From assembly GCF_000735135.1 (NCBI RefSeq), contig NZ_JPLZ01000006.1, positions 372,001 to 436,000 on the forward strand: DNA of 64,000 nt, read 5' to 3'. The DNA is from Chryseobacterium sp. FH1 (GTDB lineage Bacteria > Bacteroidota > Bacteroidia > Flavobacteriales > Weeksellaceae). The position numbers were made by a program, and so were the translations under genes. The notes under the pieces were generated by a model. That model made no database searches and was not told the origin of the DNA. It was given only the letters and a program-made list of their open reading frames with translations. Below, piece after piece: positions 45,652 through 55,289 of the stretch (its first letter is position 1; every line of letters starts with the position of its first letter).

Positions 45652-46149
45652 ATGTCACAGATTACATTCAAAGGAAGTCCTATTAACACGGTTGGGGAAT
45701 TGCCAGAAGTTGGAACTATTGCACAGGAATTTACGTTGGTAGGCGCTGATCTTTCAGAAAAGCACTTGGCTGATTACACAGGAAAAAAAGTTTTGCTTAA
45801 TATCTTTCCAAGCATCGATACAGGCGTTTGCGCATCATCTGCAAGAGAATTCAACAAGGAAGCTAGCTCATTGGAAAATACCGTTGTCATCAATGTTTCC
45901 AGAGATTTGCCTTTCGCATTGAGTAGATTTTGTGCCGCAGAAGGTCTGGACAATGTAGAAGTTTTGTCAGATTTCAGAGGGAATTTCGGAGAAGATTACG
46001 GCCTGACTTTAAGCGATTCTCCTTTGAGAGGCTTATTGAGCAGAGCTGTAGTTGCATTGGACGAAACTGGAAAAGTGATTTACACAGAGCAAGTTCCAGA
46101 AATTGGACAAGAGCCAAATTATGCAGAAGCAGTGAATGCTTTGAGATAA
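45652..46149 (+). CDS. tpx: thiol peroxidase (Tpx, atypical 2-Cys peroxiredoxin)
   Basis: 165 aa from ATG 45652, chosen over a TTG at 45631 because the promoter -7 box covers that TTG. The sequence opens MSQITFKGSPINTVGELPEVG. Peroxidatic Cys in FPSIDTGVCASSAREFN (about 60) and resolving Cys in LSRFCAAEGL (about 94); the catalytic Thr and Arg of the family are present. It reduces peroxides in the cytoplasm. The gene is monocistronic, with a promoter and a strong terminator at 46172-46212. Confidence 0.97.
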   Translation: MSQITFKGSPINTVGELPEVGTIAQEFTLVGADLSEKHLADYTGKKVLLNIFPSIDTGVCASSAREFNKEASSLENTVVINVSRDLPFALSRFCAAEGLDNVEVLSDFRGNFGEDYGLTLSDSPLRGLLSRAVVALDETGKVIYTEQVPEIGQEPNYAEAVNALR

Positions 46150-46171
46150 TTTCAAAAAATAAATCATTAGT

Positions 46172-46212
46172 AATAACCGAAAATCTATTAAATTAGATTT
46201 TCGGTTATTTTA
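46172..46212 (+). terminator. terminator of tpx
   Basis: AATAACCGAAAATCTA, loop TTAAAT, TAGATTTTCGGTTATT, followed by a T-rich tract. A perfect 16-bp stem, ending 4 bp before the next gene's ATG. Confidence 0.9.
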
Positions 46213-46215
46213 TTT

Positions 46216-46788
46216 ATGGACACACTAAAAAATATCTACCAACATCCCGCGTTTTCAGAAGAAGATCTGAAACTGATTTTTGAAAGCCACGAGAAAATAT
46301 TTTTCAAAAAGGGCGATTTTTTCCTGAAGGAAAATGAAGTGGCCAATGAATATTTCGTTTTGGAATCTGGCGTTGCACGTTCTTTTGTTTTTGATGTTGA
46401 TAATAATGACATCACCATCAATTTCTTTACGGAATCTGACATTGTGATAGAAGCTTCGTCCATTTTCCAAAGAATTCCTTCGATGGAGAACATTCAGGCG
46501 GAAACAGATTGCGTGGCTTGGAAGATAGATTTTGAGAATTTTCAGGAAATGTTTTGGACGATTCCTGCGCTTGCAGAATGGGGAAGAGCGTGGATGTCTT
46601 ACCAGCTTTTCTATTTAAAACAAAAATCCGTGGAAGTGATAACCAAATCTGCGACAGAACGTTACCTAGATTTAATTAAAGCAAAACCAGAAGTTCTGAA
46701 ATTTGCACCGTTGAAGAATATTGCTTCTTATCTTGGGATCACGGATACGTCGCTTAGTAGAATCAGGAAAGATATCTTTAAAAGCTAA
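46216..46788 (+). CDS. Crp/Fnr-family transcriptional regulator
   Basis: 190 aa. A cyclic-nucleotide-binding-like sensor domain at about 15-125 (ANEYFVLESGVARSF, FFTESDIVIEASSIF) and a winged-helix HTH at the C-terminus (FAPLKNIASYLGITDTSLSRIRKDI). No Cys cluster, so it is not an Fe-S Fnr, and the cAMP-contact residues are not obviously conserved, so the effector is unknown. It starts only 4 bp beyond the tpx terminator; its own promoter would have to lie inside that region. Confidence 0.93.
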   Translation: MDTLKNIYQHPAFSEEDLKLIFESHEKIFFKKGDFFLKENEVANEYFVLESGVARSFVFDVDNNDITINFFTESDIVIEASSIFQRIPSMENIQAETDCVAWKIDFENFQEMFWTIPALAEWGRAWMSYQLFYLKQKSVEVITKSATERYLDLIKAKPEVLKFAPLKNIASYLGITDTSLSRIRKDIFKS

Positions 46789-46814
46789 AATGTAAACTCA
46801 TTAGAGTCTTAAAC

Positions 46815-46850
46815 AAAAAAAACAGCAATTTGGTTATTGCTGTTTTTTCT
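46815..46850. terminator. bidirectional terminator between crp-like gene and tatC
   Basis: AACAGCAAT, loop TTGGTT, ATTGCTGTT, with A and T runs on either side; serves both converging genes. Confidence 0.88.
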
Positions 46851-46870
46851 TTTTATAGTCGATACAGAAA

Positions 46871-47698
46871 TTACTGTTTCGTGAGATCTTTATTCAAACT
46901 TTTCTTTTGCATTTTCTTATAGATAAAGGTGGACATCACTACACTTATCTCATAAAGCAAAACCAATGGAAGCGCTGCCGCCATCATACTCAAAACATCG
47001 GCTGGCGTTATGATTGCTGCAACGACCATAATTAAAACAATGGCGTGACGTCTGTATGTCTTAAGGAATTTAGGCGTAAGAATTCCGATGGAAGTTAAGA
47101 TGTAAACAGCAATCGGAAAAAGGAAAACAACGCCCATCCCTATCGTAACTTGCAGAAATAGAGTGGTGTAATCCGATAAATCAAACAATTGAACAATATT
47201 GTCCGAAACCTTGAAAAGCAATCCGAAATTGATAGCGAAAGGCAGAATCAGAAAATAGCCTGTCAAAACGCCACACATAAACAAAATCCAAACAGAGTTG
47301 ATGTAAAAAACAGAATTCTTCCTTTCAGCCGGCATCAACGCTGGGCTAATGAATCTCCAGATTTCCCAAACGATGTAGGGAAAAGCCAAAATCAATCCCG
47401 AGAATATGGAAACCGCCATCATCACGTTGAACTGTTGAAACAATTGCTTCTGCTGAACACTGAATTTGGCCGGCATTATAAAACTGTCTGCTCCGGTCAA
47501 TTCTCTGGAAAAGTGGTTGACCACTTTGAAAGTGAAAAAATCACTTCTCGTAGGACCGAAAAAAATATGATCCATCACCCAGTTGATGTTAAAGCCAACA
47601 ATGATCGCGAAAACGATGATCGCCAAAATAGATCTTACCAAATGTGATCTCAGCTCGCCAATATGCCCAAGAAAGGACATTTCTTTTTCTTCACTCAT
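46871..47698 (-). CDS. tatC: TatC, core translocase subunit of the twin-arginine pathway
   Basis: 275 aa with six membrane helices. The N-terminal cytoplasmic segment MSFLGHIGELRSHLVRS has the conserved E and L residues that contact the RR signal. Additional conserved features are SPALMPAERK and the periplasmic loop. It exports folded proteins across the inner membrane with TatA, which is not in this window. It is 136 bp downstream of kdsD on the same strand, separated by low-complexity repeats. Confidence 0.96.
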   Translation of the reverse strand: MSEEKEMSFLGHIGELRSHLVRSILAIIVFAIIVGFNINWVMDHIFFGPTRSDFFTFKVVNHFSRELTGADSFIMPAKFSVQQKQLFQQFNVMMAVSIFSGLILAFPYIVWEIWRFISPALMPAERKNSVFYINSVWILFMCGVLTGYFLILPFAINFGLLFKVSDNIVQLFDLSDYTTLFLQVTIGMGVVFLFPIAVYILTSIGILTPKFLKTYRRHAIVLIMVVAAIITPADVLSMMAAALPLVLLYEISVVMSTFIYKKMQKKSLNKDLTKQ

Positions 47699-47802
47699 TG
47701 TTTTATAAATGATAAATTATGATTGATAAATGATTAAATTTTATTTTCCATAGGTTACACCTACGGCTACTAATATTAAACCCTTTGGGTTTTAAATATC
47801 TC

Positions 47803-47836
47803 ACTCCAACTCTCAAACCCTCCAACTCTCCAACTC
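47803..47836. repeat. low-complexity CCAACTCT repeat
   Basis: Four degenerate units of CCAACTCT / AAACCCT between kdsD and tatC, beginning at the kdsD stop. It resembles the simple-sequence spacers common in flavobacterial intergenic DNA. Confidence 0.6.
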
Positions 47837-48794
47837 AATTAATCCCTTCGTCCAGCAATTTATGAATGTCAATAATACCAAAATATTGACCATCATTTGT
47901 CACAACCAATTGTCCGATATTATATTCTTTTAAAATCTGCATCGCTTCTTTCGCAAGTTTATTTTTATCGATGGTTTTAGGGTTTTTGCTAATAATTTCA
48001 GAAGCTTTCACTTTCGAAATATCGTCTTGGTTTAGAAGCATCCTTCTGATGTCACCATCTGTGATTACGCCAATGATTTGTCCGTTTTCCACCACCACAG
48101 TGATTCCGTGTTTGGATCCGCTGACAGAAATGATGACGTCTCGGATTGAAGTTTCGAGGGTCACTTCTGGTTTATTATTCGAAACAAATTGTTCCACTTT
48201 TGCCGTCAGATTTTTCCCCAAACTTCCGCCGGGATGGAACTTTGCAAAATCAATTTCTTTAAAATCTTTCAGTTCCATCAAACAAACTGCGAGTGCGTCT
48301 CCCAAAGCCATTTGGACTGTTGTTGAACTTGTTGGCGCCAATTTGTTTGGGCAAGCTTCTTTGTCAACGTGTGTATTCAAAATGATGTCAGATGCTTTTC
48401 CCAATTTACTTTCTGGATTTCCTGTCATCGAAATAAGTGCGGTAGAATATTCTTTTAAAAATGGCAAAAGATTCACAATCTCTGGCGAATTTCCTGAGTA
48501 AGAAATACACAAAACGACATCCTGCTTTTGAATCACACCAAGATCTCCGTGGATAGCTTCGGACGCGTGCAAAAATTGAGAAGGTGTTCCAGTGGAGTTG
48601 AGCGTTGCAACAATTTTATTGGCCACGTGAGCAGATTTTCCAATGCCGACAATAATCAATTTTCCTTTGATTTCATTGATCGTCAAAACGGCTTTTATAA
48701 AACTGTCATTCAACCTGTTTCTAAGATTGGTCAATTCGTTTATTTCTATATCCAGCGCCTGATGGGCATTTGACAGAATTTCTTTTGGATCCAA
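47835..48794 (-). CDS. kdsD: arabinose-5-phosphate isomerase (KpsF/GutQ family)
   Basis: 319 aa. An N-terminal SIS domain (about 30-185): VGIGKSAHVANKIVATLNSTGTP and HGDLGVIQKQDVVLCISYSGNSPE. Two CBS domains follow (about 205-318), including MQILKEYNIGQLVVTNDGQYFG. Interconverts ribulose-5-P and arabinose-5-P, the first step of Kdo synthesis for lipopolysaccharide. The gene is divergent from recQ with a 181-bp gap between them. Confidence 0.95.
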   Translation of the reverse strand: MDPKEILSNAHQALDIEINELTNLRNRLNDSFIKAVLTINEIKGKLIIVGIGKSAHVANKIVATLNSTGTPSQFLHASEAIHGDLGVIQKQDVVLCISYSGNSPEIVNLLPFLKEYSTALISMTGNPESKLGKASDIILNTHVDKEACPNKLAPTSSTTVQMALGDALAVCLMELKDFKEIDFAKFHPGGSLGKNLTAKVEQFVSNNKPEVTLETSIRDVIISVSGSKHGITVVVENGQIIGVITDGDIRRMLLNQDDISKVKASEIISKNPKTIDKNKLAKEAMQILKEYNIGQLVVTNDGQYFGIIDIHKLLDEGIN

Positions 48795-48975
48795 AATTTA
48801 AAAATTTTTAATTATTTTTTTTAATAATATTTATTTTGTATCTTCACTTCAATAATTTGAAATCAAGGAATGAAGTTTTAGGCTTCATTTTTTTATCTAA
48901 TAAAAGCTGAGAAATTACTATCAATAATTTGTATAACTTTCAAGCGTATGCAAATTTAGCAAACAATATTAAAGG

Positions 48976-51186
48976 ATGGATACAAAAGACATCAACTTAT
49001 CTGCCGAACTTAAAAAATATTTCGGATTTTCTAAATTTAAAGGTCAACAGGAACAGATCATCACCGAGCTTTTAGACGGGAAAGATGTGTTTGTCTTGAT
49101 GCCTACTGGTGGCGGAAAATCACTTTGCTATCAGTTGCCTGCTCTTATTTCTGAAGGAACCGCGATTGTAGTTTCCCCATTGATCGCATTGATGAAAAAT
49201 CAGGTGGATGCCGTGAATGGACTTTCGTCAGACGAAGGTGTAGCCCACGTTCTCAATTCTTCATTGAATAAAACCCAGACCAAACAAGTGATGGACGACA
49301 TAACGGCGGGGAAAACCAAATTGCTTTACGTAGCGCCAGAATCATTAATAAAAGAAGAATATGTTGATTTTTTAAAGAATGTAAAAATATCATTCGTTGC
49401 GATAGACGAAGCACACTGTATTTCGGAATGGGGACACGATTTCCGACCAGAATACAGAAATCTCAAAGGGATCATTGATAAGATTGCAGATGTTCCAGTA
49501 ATTGCGCTAACGGCCACAGCGACGCCGAAAGTTCAGGACGATATTCAGAAAACTCTGGGAATGAACAACGCTTTGGTTTACAAAGAAAGCTTCAACAGAG
49601 CCAATTTGTTTTATGAGATTCGTCCGAAAGTTAACGTTGATAAAGAAATTGTAAGATTCATCAATCAGCATAAAGGAAAATCAGGAATCGTTTATTGTTT
49701 GAGTAGAAGAAAAGTGGAGGAGTTCGCTCAGCTTCTACAGGTGAATGGAATCAACGCTTTGCCGTATCACGCAGGACTTGACCAAAAAACAAGGGTTCTG
49801 CACCAAGATAAATTTTTGATGGAAGAAGCTGACGTGATTGTAGCAACAATCGCTTTTGGGATGGGAATTGATAAGCCTGATGTAAGATTCGTTGTTCATT
49901 ATGATATTCCAAAATCTCTCGAAAGTTATTATCAGGAAACTGGACGCGCTGGAAGAGATGGAGGTGAAGGCTATTGTTTGGCTTTTTACGATCCAAAAGA
50001 TATTGAAAAGCTCGAAAAATTCTTGGCTCAAAAACCTGTTTCCGAGAGAGAAATCGGCCTTCAACTTTTGAATGAAGTTGTTGGTTACGCAGAAACATCG
50101 ATGAGCAGAAGGCAATATTTGCTTTATTACTTTGGAGAAATTTTTGATCCTGTGAAAGGTGAAGGCGCGTTGATGTGTGACAATTCAAGAAATCCACCAA
50201 CTCTGAAAGATGCTACAAAAGATCTTAAAAAAGTTCTTGAAATGATAAAAGTCTTGGGCGAAAAATTCAAGACGAAAGATTTGATCTCACTGATTGCCGG
50301 AAAAGAATCTGCAGTGACCAAATCCTATAAATTAGAACAAACCGAATACTTTGGTTTCGGAAAATCTGAAAGTGACAACTATTGGAAATCCGTCATTAGG
50401 CAAGCGACTGTACAGAATTATCTTAAGAAAGATATTGAAACTTACGGCGTTCTCAAGATCTCTGAAAAAGGACAAGAGGTCATCAATGGAAAATCCAAAA
50501 ACATTTTTCAAATAGCTGAAGATAGAGAGTATAATTTGGCTCAATCCAAAACAAAAGCGGATAATGAGCAGGTTCAAATCCAAGCTGGAGGAGGTTTGGA
50601 TCAGGTGTTATTTGGTCAATTGAAAGAGCTTCGTAAAAATGTTGCCAAGAAATATGGAATCCCGCCTTACACGGTTTTTATGGACCCGAGTTTGGAAGAT
50701 ATGACGGTTCAATATCCTATTTCTGTAGAAGAAGTGGCGAAAATCTACGGCGTTGGTGAAGGAAAAGCGAAAAAATACGGTAAAGATTTTGCTGAATTTA
50801 TAAAAAAATATGTTGAGGAAAACGAGATAGAAAGAACGCAAGATACTGTTATCAAACAAGTTGCAAACAAATCGAGTCATAAAGTTTTTATCATTCAAAA
50901 TACAGACAAGAAAATAGACCTAGAGGATATTGCAAAGGCAAAAAATCTCTCAATGATAGAACTTCTTTCCGAGATGGAAAGCATCATCTACCAAGGCACG
51001 AAATTGAATATTGATTATTACGTTAATGAAAATTTTGACGAAGACATCGTGGAAGAGTTTATGGATTTTATGAAAAACTCGGAAAGCGACAGTATGAAAA
51101 CGCTTCTTGCAGAATACGGCGATGATTTGACGGATGAGGAAGTTAGAATCCTGAGAATCAAATTCATTAGTGATATTGCGAATTAA
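48976..51186 (+). CDS. recQ: ATP-dependent DNA helicase RecQ
   Basis: 736 aa. Walker [32 protein letters not shown], the SAT motif [12 protein letters not shown], and the motif [13 protein letters not shown] RecQ C-terminal zinc/winged-helix region follows (CDNSRNPP), and an HRDC domain near 530-610 has [21 protein letters not shown] further helical C-terminal extension (about 620-736) is larger than in E. coli RecQ and includes [20 protein letters not shown] 3'-5' helicase for recombination repair. It runs directly into the toxin-antitoxin-like pair 18 bp downstream. Confidence 0.96.
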   Translation: MDTKDINLSAELKKYFGFSKFKGQQEQIITELLDGKDVFVLMPTGGGKSLCYQLPALISEGTAIVVSPLIALMKNQVDAVNGLSSDEGVAHVLNSSLNKTQTKQVMDDITAGKTKLLYVAPESLIKEEYVDFLKNVKISFVAIDEAHCISEWGHDFRPEYRNLKGIIDKIADVPVIALTATATPKVQDDIQKTLGMNNALVYKESFNRANLFYEIRPKVNVDKEIVRFINQHKGKSGIVYCLSRRKVEEFAQLLQVNGINALPYHAGLDQKTRVLHQDKFLMEEADVIVATIAFGMGIDKPDVRFVVHYDIPKSLESYYQETGRAGRDGGEGYCLAFYDPKDIEKLEKFLAQKPVSEREIGLQLLNEVVGYAETSMSRRQYLLYYFGEIFDPVKGEGALMCDNSRNPPTLKDATKDLKKVLEMIKVLGEKFKTKDLISLIAGKESAVTKSYKLEQTEYFGFGKSESDNYWKSVIRQATVQNYLKKDIETYGVLKISEKGQEVINGKSKNIFQIAEDREYNLAQSKTKADNEQVQIQAGGGLDQVLFGQLKELRKNVAKKYGIPPYTVFMDPSLEDMTVQYPISVEEVAKIYGVGEGKAKKYGKDFAEFIKKYVEENEIERTQDTVIKQVANKSSHKVFIIQNTDKKIDLEDIAKAKNLSMIELLSEMESIIYQGTKLNIDYYVNENFDEDIVEEFMDFMKNSESDSMKTLLAEYGDDLTDEEVRILRIKFISDIAN

Positions 51187-51204
51187 TTTTAAAATCAAGA
51201 AAAA

Positions 51205-51453
51205 ATGAGCTCTGATTTTATCAATAATAAAAATGAAATTTTGCAATGGATTTCGGAGTTGCAGGATGAGGACATTATTTCAGAATTATTGGAATTGAAA
51301 AATAATGTTGAACTCTCATCATATATAAACGAACCAAAAACGGAATATGCTGTGAAAGACGATTTTGAAGAACGTTGGGCGAAAGGCATTTCTCACGAAG
51401 AAATGAAAAAGAGAACGAGAGATTACATTAGCAATTTGCCTTGGAAAATTTGA
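51205..51453 (+). CDS. antitoxin-like protein of a type II toxin-antitoxin module
   Basis: 82 aa. Starts at ATG 51205, 18 bp after recQ. The layout is that of small flavobacterial antitoxins: an N-terminal helical segment (NKNEILQWISELQDEDIIS and ELLELKNN) followed by an acidic, flexible C-terminus (DDFEERWAKGISHEEMKKRTRDYI) that could neutralise the toxin. Its TGA at 51451-51453 overlaps the toxin start. No DNA-binding motif is evident. Confidence 0.72.
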   Translation: MSSDFINNKNEILQWISELQDEDIISELLELKNNVELSSYINEPKTEYAVKDDFEERWAKGISHEEMKKRTRDYISNLPWKI

Positions 51454-51770
51454 TTTTTTATTCAGATGAATTTGAGAGCCAATTCAATGAAATAATTGAT
51501 GTCTTGTATAAAAAAGAATATTTAGGTTTTAAAGAATCTGCATTGGATTATGGTGATAGAATATATGATTTTATCTTTAAAAATATTAATAAACCAATCT
51601 CAAAACTATCACCCAAAGCTTTCCAAAAATTTGGAGAATATTACATAAAATATAAAGCCAACGAAAACACAACTTGGTACATTTTCTTTGATAGGAAGGA
51701 CAATCGTTTTCTCGTCAATCATATTTTGAACAATCATACAGAACATTTTCCGGAATTATTTTTAGAATGA
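51450..51770 (+). CDS. RelE/ParE-superfamily toxin-like protein
   Basis: 107 aa. The frame has no ATG. It could start at TTG 51450 (TTGA overlap with the antitoxin stop, like ATGA) or at TTG 51441 (109 aa); the coupled TTG is preferred. The chain contains the ParE/RelE core order of helix-helix (FNEIIDVLYKKEYLGF, AFQKFGEYYIKYKANE) then strand-rich WYIFFDRKDNRFLVNHILNN. Likely an mRNA-interferase or gyrase-type toxin by family, but activity is not demonstrable here. Its last bases overlap the ATG of the GT4 gene. Confidence 0.72.
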   Translation: MIFYSDEFESQFNEIIDVLYKKEYLGFKESALDYGDRIYDFIFKNINKPISKLSPKAFQKFGEYYIKYKANENTTWYIFFDRKDNRFLVNHILNNHTEHFPELFLE

Positions 51771-52837
51771 AAAAATCCATCATTTTCATATTGCCCGATC
51801 TGGAAACGGGTGGTGCAGAACGCATCATCACAACGATTGCGAACCATCTTCCGAGAGACAGATTTTCGCCATCGATTTTATTATTAAGAAAAGAAGGCGC
51901 TTACCTCGATTTTTTGAAACCAGATGTGGAAATCATTGATATCCAAACGCCAAGAATTCGGCATTCCTTGAAGCCGATTCTTTTGGAGATCAAAAAAAGA
52001 AAACCCGATATTGTTTTCTCTGGTTTTGGAGAAGTGAATGCTTACTTATCATTATTCATAAAGCTTTTTCCTAAGACAAAATTCATTGCAAGAGAAACCA
52101 ACGTTGTGTCCCAACACGTGACGAGAAAAGAAATCCGATTTTTCTACAAATTCTATAATAATTACGACCGGATTATTGCGCAAAGCAATGATATGCAGAC
52201 GGATTTGATCAATAATTTTGGAATTAGAAAGAATAAATTAATTAAAATCAATAATCCTGTAGATGTAGATTTCATCGAGGAAAAACTGAAAGAATCTGAA
52301 AAACCAACCGAGTTTTCACCTCAATACAAACACGTCGTTGCGATTGGAAATCTCTCTGCCAGAAAAGGTTTTGATAATCTTTTGAAAGTTTTTTCCAGAC
52401 TCAAAAATCAGAATATTCTTCTGCACATTCTTGGTGACGGAAGAGATAAGGAAATGCTTTTGCAGATGAAAGAAATGTTGGGATTGGATCACGTCATTTT
52501 CCACGGAAAGAAGAGCAATCCGTATCAATATTTAAAATTTGCCGATCTTTTTATATTGTCTTCTCGCTACGAAGGTTTTCCCAATGTGCTTTTGGAAGCA
52601 GGAACTTGTGGCGTTTATTCTTTAGCGAACAATTGCCCAGGCGGAATTGATGAAATAATCATCGACCAGATCAACGGTGAAATTGCGAATATCGAAAACC
52701 ACAATGATTTTGCCGAAAAAATAAAACACGCAGTTCATCGAAACAACAATAAAGAGGATATAAAAACCTCTATCAAATCTCGCTTTTCAAAAGATATTAT
52801 CTTGAAGAAGTATGAAGATCTGCTTTGGAATATCTAG
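51767..52837 (+). CDS. GT4-type glycosyltransferase
   Basis: 356 aa. GT-B fold: ILPDLETGGAERIITTIANHL near the N-terminus, AIGNLSARKGFDNLL (about 190) and the nucleotide-sugar motif SSRYEGFPNVLLEAGTCG (about 265) with E-x7-E. Family 4 enzymes build polysaccharides, lipopolysaccharide or glycolipids. The ATG overlaps the toxin TGA (ATGA), so it may be expressed with the module, or carried downstream of it by chance. A shared terminator follows at 52850-52881. Confidence 0.93.
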   Translation: MKKSIIFILPDLETGGAERIITTIANHLPRDRFSPSILLLRKEGAYLDFLKPDVEIIDIQTPRIRHSLKPILLEIKKRKPDIVFSGFGEVNAYLSLFIKLFPKTKFIARETNVVSQHVTRKEIRFFYKFYNNYDRIIAQSNDMQTDLINNFGIRKNKLIKINNPVDVDFIEEKLKESEKPTEFSPQYKHVVAIGNLSARKGFDNLLKVFSRLKNQNILLHILGDGRDKEMLLQMKEMLGLDHVIFHGKKSNPYQYLKFADLFILSSRYEGFPNVLLEAGTCGVYSLANNCPGGIDEIIIDQINGEIANIENHNDFAEKIKHAVHRNNNKEDIKTSIKSRFSKDIILKKYEDLLWNI

Positions 52838-52849
52838 TCATTAGTTATA

Positions 52850-52881
52850 AAAAATTCCTGAAAACTAATTCAGGAATTTTT
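52850..52881. terminator. bidirectional terminator between GT4 and NUDIX genes
   Basis: AAAAATTCCTGAA, loop AACTAA, TTCAGGAATTTTT. It overlaps the last codons of the NUDIX gene on the minus strand. Confidence 0.85.
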
Positions 52882-53281
52882 CTTTTGCAAATTCGAAAAC
52901 GCGCTTGTCGATTGGTAATGGGAAAGGATTTTCACCCTCCAAAGGAAACCATTCGGTTTTTTCGATGCACGGATCTAATATCAATTGATCTTGTTCGTTG
53001 AGGATTTCTGCGAGATAATATATTGTGATCAATTGCTCATTGTCTCTAAATCTGGAAACCAAAAAATCGTCCTGCGTGTAAAAATGTTCAGTCACGTTGA
53101 TGTCAAGATTCAGTTCTTCTTGGAATTCTCGTTTCAAACATTCGATGGTGCTTTCCCCGAATTCTAATCCTCCGCCGGGTAATTTGATGAGGAAATCTCC
53201 TGCATATTCCTCGTGCAGAGCAAGGATCTTATTATCTTTAATACAAAGCGCATAAACACGAATGTTGATCTTATCTATCAT
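52865..53281 (-). CDS. NUDIX hydrolase
   Basis: 138 aa. The Nudix box is complete: GGGLEFGESTIECLKREFQEEL (given as GGGLEFGESTIECLKR and EFQEEL), with the REFQEE metal-binding glutamates. Cleaves a nucleoside diphosphate-linked compound; the substrate is unknown. It overlaps the shared terminator at its 3' end and follows mnmD by 33 bp on the same strand. Confidence 0.92.
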   Translation of the reverse strand: MIDKINIRVYALCIKDNKILALHEEYAGDFLIKLPGGGLEFGESTIECLKREFQEELNLDINVTEHFYTQDDFLVSRFRDNEQLITIYYLAEILNEQDQLILDPCIEKTEWFPLEGENPFPLPIDKRVFEFAKEKFLN

Positions 53282-53314
53282 AGCTGTAATTTGGAGTGTC
53301 TAATTTATGGAAAA

Positions 53315-53989
53315 TTATTTTTTCCAGGCAATCATCATCTCTCTTTTTCCTGGTGGGCCTTGTTTTTTCTCCACTTCAAAACCTAATTCGATGAGATTTC
53401 TCCGCACGCTTCCTTTTGAGGCATAAGTAGTAAGCAAGCCTCCGGGTTTCATTTTTGATGCAACGATTTCCAAAAGTTCCATTTCCCAAAGATCAGGCTG
53501 AACTCTTGCACCGAAGCAATCGAAATAAACTAGATCGATTGCAGGAAGATTTGTGTTTTTTAAATCAAAAAAATCTTTTTTCAGTTTAGTAAGGTAGAAA
53601 TCTTTTGTTAATTCATTAGAAACTTCCCAATCTAACTGATGGATTTTCAATGATAAATCTTTCACAAAATTGTTAACAAATAATTCAGAATATGACAATT
53701 CTGACGCTTCTTCAAAAAAAATCGGATATTTTTCCACTCCGAAATAATGAATTTTGTTATCTGTATTTTTTTTCAAATATTCATCAATTGTTACTAAAAC
53801 GTTAAGACCTGTTCCAAAACCTAGTTCTAAAATATTAATTTCACAACTATTAATTAAATTAAGTCCATTATTGATAAATACATGAATTGCTTCTTGTAAG
53901 GCTCCATGTTTCGAATGGTAGGTTTCTTCTAATCCATTGATTAGTAAAGTTTTACTCCCATCTTTTGTGGTGATTAATTCTCGTTTCAC
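53315..53989 (-). CDS. mnmD: tRNA 5-(aminomethyl)-2-thiouridine methyltransferase MnmD
   Basis: 224 aa, the stand-alone form of the MnmD domain (MnmC in E. coli fuses it to MnmC(o)). The N-terminal YHSKHGALQEAIHVFINNGL segment, the SAM motif ILELGFGTGLNVLVT (about 50-64) and the acid site DLVYFDCFGARVQPDLW are typical of the family, and the C-terminal GPPGKREMMIAWK is conserved. Methylates nm5(s2)U34 of tRNA. It lies 33 bp upstream of the NUDIX gene; a short AT-rich gap separates it from ilvE. Confidence 0.93.
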   Translation of the reverse strand: MKRELITTKDGSKTLLINGLEETYHSKHGALQEAIHVFINNGLNLINSCEINILELGFGTGLNVLVTIDEYLKKNTDNKIHYFGVEKYPIFFEEASELSYSELFVNNFVKDLSLKIHQLDWEVSNELTKDFYLTKLKKDFFDLKNTNLPAIDLVYFDCFGARVQPDLWEMELLEIVASKMKPGGLLTTYASKGSVRRNLIELGFEVEKKQGPPGKREMMIAWKK

Positions 53990-54038
53990 AGTATTTTTTA
54001 CAAATTTAAACTAAATTTTTATTATTAAATATTTATTA

Positions 54039-54046
54039 TATATTTG
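54039..54046 (+). promoter_or_regulatory. candidate -7 element for ilvE
   Basis: TATATTTG, matching TAnnTTTG, 26 bp before the ATG. No TTG at the expected -33 distance was seen, so only the -7 part is supported. Confidence 0.45.
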
Positions 54047-54071
54047 TAATACCTCAACAAAAAATTAAAAA

Positions 54072-55142
54072 ATGATAATTCAAAAATCTACCAACCCAAG
54101 AATTTCTAGCTTTGATCCTGATAATTTTTCATTCGGGAACACATTCATCGATCATATGATTATTTGCGAATATGAGAATGGAAAGTGGGGGGATCTTCAG
54201 TTGATTCCTTATGGTCCAATCGGTTTTACCCCTGCTATGATGGGGGTCAACTACGGACAAGCTTGTTTTGAGGGTATGAAGGCATACAAAGATAATGACG
54301 GCCAAGTGTTCCTTTTCCGCCCGGAAAAGAACTTTGAAAGGATTAACAAATCGGCAAAAAGATTGGCAATTCCTGAGATTTCCGAAGAAATTTTTATTGG
54401 AGGTTTGAAGGCCTTAGTAGATATAGACAGAGATTGGATTCCACAAGGTGAAGGAATGTCTCTTTATATTAGACCATTGTTATTCGCAACGGAGGAAGCT
54501 TTGAAAGCGAGAATATCAGAAAAATATATGTTTGCCATCGTAGCAACACCAGCGAAAAGTTACTACACAGCTCCGGTTTCTGTAAAGATTGCAGATCACT
54601 ATTCCAGAGCAGCAAGTGGAGGTGTAGGCGCAGCGAAAGCGGCAGGAAATTATGCGGCATCTTTTTATCCAACACAATTGGCAATTGAGGAAGGTTACGA
54701 TCAAATTATTTGGACTGATGACTGTTCACATGAATATTTTGAAGAAAGTGGAACGATGAATGTCTTTGTTAGAATTAATGATACGATTTATACACCACAA
54801 ACTTCTGACAAAATATTAGATGGAATCACCAGAGATAGTTTCCTTAAATTGGCAGAAAGAAGAGGAATCGAAGTTGTAATAGGAAATGTGAAAGTAACAG
54901 ACGTCATCGAAGCGCAAAGAAACGGAACTTTGAAAGAAGTTTGGGGCGTGGGAACTGCTGTCGTGACAAGCATCTTTGAAGGATTGGGCTATCAAGGTGA
55001 GCATTTGAAATTACCGAAACTTTCGCCAGAGGAGAGCTTTGCAGAACAATTGAAAAACGACTTGGTCAACATTCAAACCAATAATGCCGAAGATCCATTT
55101 GAGTGGAGAGTTTTGGTAGAAGAAAATGTTTACAGTGCATAA
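54072..55142 (+). CDS. ilvE: branched-chain amino acid aminotransferase
   Basis: 356 aa, class IV PLP aminotransferase of the longer (eukaryote-like) IlvE type. Characteristic: GQACFEGMKAYKD near residue 57, the Schiff-base Lys in AAKAAGNYAASF (about 190) and the phosphate-binding GITRDSFLKLAE (about 255). Transfers amino groups between 2-oxoglutarate and branched-chain 2-oxo acids. It has its own terminator at 55172-55203. Confidence 0.95.
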   Translation: MIIQKSTNPRISSFDPDNFSFGNTFIDHMIICEYENGKWGDLQLIPYGPIGFTPAMMGVNYGQACFEGMKAYKDNDGQVFLFRPEKNFERINKSAKRLAIPEISEEIFIGGLKALVDIDRDWIPQGEGMSLYIRPLLFATEEALKARISEKYMFAIVATPAKSYYTAPVSVKIADHYSRAASGGVGAAKAAGNYAASFYPTQLAIEEGYDQIIWTDDCSHEYFEESGTMNVFVRINDTIYTPQTSDKILDGITRDSFLKLAERRGIEVVIGNVKVTDVIEAQRNGTLKEVWGVGTAVVTSIFEGLGYQGEHLKLPKLSPEESFAEQLKNDLVNIQTNNAEDPFEWRVLVEENVYSA

Positions 55143-55171
55143 GAATTAAATAAAAAGTAAATTGAAAAGTG

Positions 55172-55203
55172 AAAACCGGAAATAATCTTCCGGTTTTTGT
55201 TTT
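55172..55203 (+). terminator. terminator of ilvE
   Basis: AAAACCGGAA, loop ATAATC, TTCCGGTTTT, then a T tract. Confidence 0.88.
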
Positions 55204-55289
55204 AATAACAATTAAGTCTGTGAAAATTCTTAATTTTGCCAAAGTTTTTCCAGACAGAAGTTTTGTCTTTCAGAAAAGCACTCTATTAT

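Noticed and set aside
48528-48773. Plus-strand frame opposite kdsD
   Set aside because: Antisense of a certain gene; no start context.
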